Shown: positions 62,580 to 64,000 of the stretch, piece by piece
Numbering within the stretch: the first letter of the stretch is position 1
How the letters are laid out: every line of letters starts with the position of its first letter
DNA from: Euglena gracilis
Lineage: Eukaryota > Euglenida > Euglenophyceae > Euglenales
Length of the DNA: 64,000 bases
Assembly (NCBI GenBank): GCA_039621445.1
Contig: CP154956.1
Location: 67,154,452 to 67,218,451, forward strand
Direction of reading: 5' to 3'
Program-made: the position numbers and the translations under genes
Notes under the pieces: generated by a model
Told to the model about the DNA's origin: nothing
What the model saw: only the letters and a program-made list of their open reading frames with translations
Database searches by the model: none

Positions 62580-63897
62580 CTATGGCACAGATGGCCATTT
62601 CCTGGGAGTCGGGGGGCTGATCTCCCGAACGTAATCTCCTTCAGGAGTTTCCACTATCTCCAGTATCGGAGGTTCGAAATTTACAAGTTGCCTTTCAGGC
62701 TCATCGACATCATAGGCGGGCGATTCCCAGGTTTGCGTGTACCCATCGGGTAATCGTACGCCGAGCCTGTTGGCTTCTCGATGCAGAAAATTTTGGAGGT
62801 TATCCTAGAATTAAAGTGGCAACATTGCCAGCCAGATCCAAACATTCAGGCGGGGGTGGTTGCATGGAACCTGTGGGGGTATCCCCAGGTAGGTGGCAGG
62901 ATCTGGCTTGCTATTCCAGCCTGCGACTCTCGCGCGCGTATTGTGAATGGCCTTAAAATTTCTCTTACCCAATCGGTAAATTCCATTTTGTAGGCCTCAG
63001 GGAGGTATTCAGGCAACAGAAATGTATAACCTGATCGGTTTGGCAAAGTTTGTGCCTGAAAATGTGGGTATATCACCCTATCACAATCGGAGTCTCGAAA
63101 AATATATGGCGCTTTGGCCTTGCCTGCTGACTCGACTGCGAGTCGGACAGCTGCACTGTCAAGACGAAAATCTTTGGCGATTCTGCCCGCCTGTGCGGTA
63201 GCTGTGTACAGCTGTAAATTTCTTGAACTGGTAGAAATTGGTCTGGGACTTATAGTCCTGCTTGAATTTGACCAGATGGTCTTCATTTTCTGGTATGACT
63301 CTTGTCATACCGCCAGTGGCAGGTAACCAGAAATCTGCCTGTAGGCAGTTGATGCAACGGACAGGTATGTCCTTCTCATAATCATTTTCCGTCCAGCGGA
63401 AATTGTCCATAGTGCTCCATGCCAGTAGGCAATCGTAACAAACCAATGCTGTGCAATTGCGCAGCATTGCATCATGGTGGAAGCTTATGCTGTCCGGGTT
63501 GCGTGTGCAGATATGCACTGCGAGCATGTCGTTTTGTAGCCTATGGCATGCTGTACATAACCACAGTAGTGGATCTTTTCCTGGAAATTCAGGACAAAAT
63601 TTCCTCCAAAGTTTTGGGCAAATACCCTTGGAGATATCGCGTTCCAAAAACGCCAAGTGTGGAAATACCAGGTTGATCCCGGTGGAACAAGGGCTTAATC
63701 CACTTGTTCAGCCAGGGGTCACTGCCATTACGGATCATATTGATCCTAGCCTGGCGAGTTTGGAGGGGGTCTACTCTGGACAATACGTCCCCAGCCCAAA
63801 ATGGCTCATTAGCCTCGTGAGGGACATTTGACCGAATCGGTCTGATTGTGGGTTTGCGCTTAGCGCTTTCCGAGGTTGCAGCCACATAGATGGCCAT
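62580..63897 (-). pseudogene. aORF2, minus-strand copy (frameshifted)
   Basis: Met at 63897 opens the protein. LNKWIKPLFHRDQ, then LLWLCTACHRLQNDMLAVHI, then FHH, LVCYDCLLAWS and VRCINCLQADFWLP reproduce the eight-ligand pattern of the copy at 44857-46212, without the in-frame stop that copy has before the first Cys. A DSAAVRLAVESAGKAKAPYI block and a C-terminal LPDGYTQTWESPAYDVDEP follow to a stop at 62580. Three frame changes are needed. It belongs to an element that continues beyond the window. Confidence 0.75.
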
Positions 63898-64000
63898 GGG
63901 TATCGTGGGCCTATGGCCTGCGCCAGAGCTATCTCCACGAGGAGGTGGTGGCTCATCATCTAGCCGCTTTTCAGCGGGCTTGCAGCCTTCGGCTGAGGGT
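63898..64000 (-). other. window-edge part of the right-hand LTR element
   Basis: Open on the minus strand but too short to assign. By position it should be the tail of aORF1 or the spacer before aORF2. Confidence 0.35.

Overview
This window is eukaryotic and almost entirely repetitive. I can support no intact ordinary host gene. It holds DIRS-type and Ty3/gypsy chromodomain retrotransposons, many small inverted-repeat DNA transposons with long G/C homopolymers, one large satellite, and two interstitial TTAGGG-type telomeric runs. The repeat types and the absence of compact genes suggest a large, repeat-rich genome of a unicellular alga or other protist; the lineage cannot be fixed from the sequence. 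Many frame breaks fall in G/C or A/T runs, so some may be sequencing errors rather than decay.

Left part (1-20.3 kb): a decayed minus-strand retroelement whose tyrosine recombinase lies upstream of its reverse transcriptase (164-2838), then a non-coding desert carrying short DNA transposons. These include a 3.5-kb foldback element with long terminal inverted repeats, a 9-bp target duplication and a 3-kb satellite core (5943-9445). There are also four hAT-like elements with 8-bp target duplications or near-duplications (4793-5156, 13769-14022, 16349-17375, 18364-18806), a 522-bp G-run MITE present twice (16701 and 25241), and a tRNA-Met-like sequence (14682-14754).

Centre left (20.3-31 kb): a nearly complete DIRS element (20843-26048, minus strand) with inverted terminal repeats and an internal complementary region that joins the two ends exactly. 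It encodes gag, RT-RNase H-methyltransferase and a tyrosine recombinase, and it interrupts a small Cys/His-rich ORF. A second, broken DIRS copy lies on the plus strand (27585-31055).

Centre right (31-48.7 kb): a 13.4-kb chromodomain LTR element (33635-47026, plus strand) with 432-bp LTRs, a primer binding site, a polypurine tract and a 5-bp target duplication. It is nested in an older inverted relative (31056-33634 and 47027-48650). It has lost protease and reverse transcriptase but keeps RNase H, integrase and a chromodomain. It carries about 6 kb of extra 3' coding sequence: a Pro/Thr-rich protein with a conserved core (aORF1), and a protein with eight spaced Cys/His residues (aORF2). Its 5' coiled-coil protein and other coding parts are studded with tiny 4-nt-loop hairpins.

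Right part (48.7-64 kb): DIRS fragments, including a copy whose recombinase core is inverted in place (50130-50564), then two minus-strand relatives of the LTR element in tandem sharing one LTR (53735-61744, and 61311 to beyond the window end). The second of these again ends in aORF2, so aORF2 occurs three times in the window, and aORF1 at least twice.
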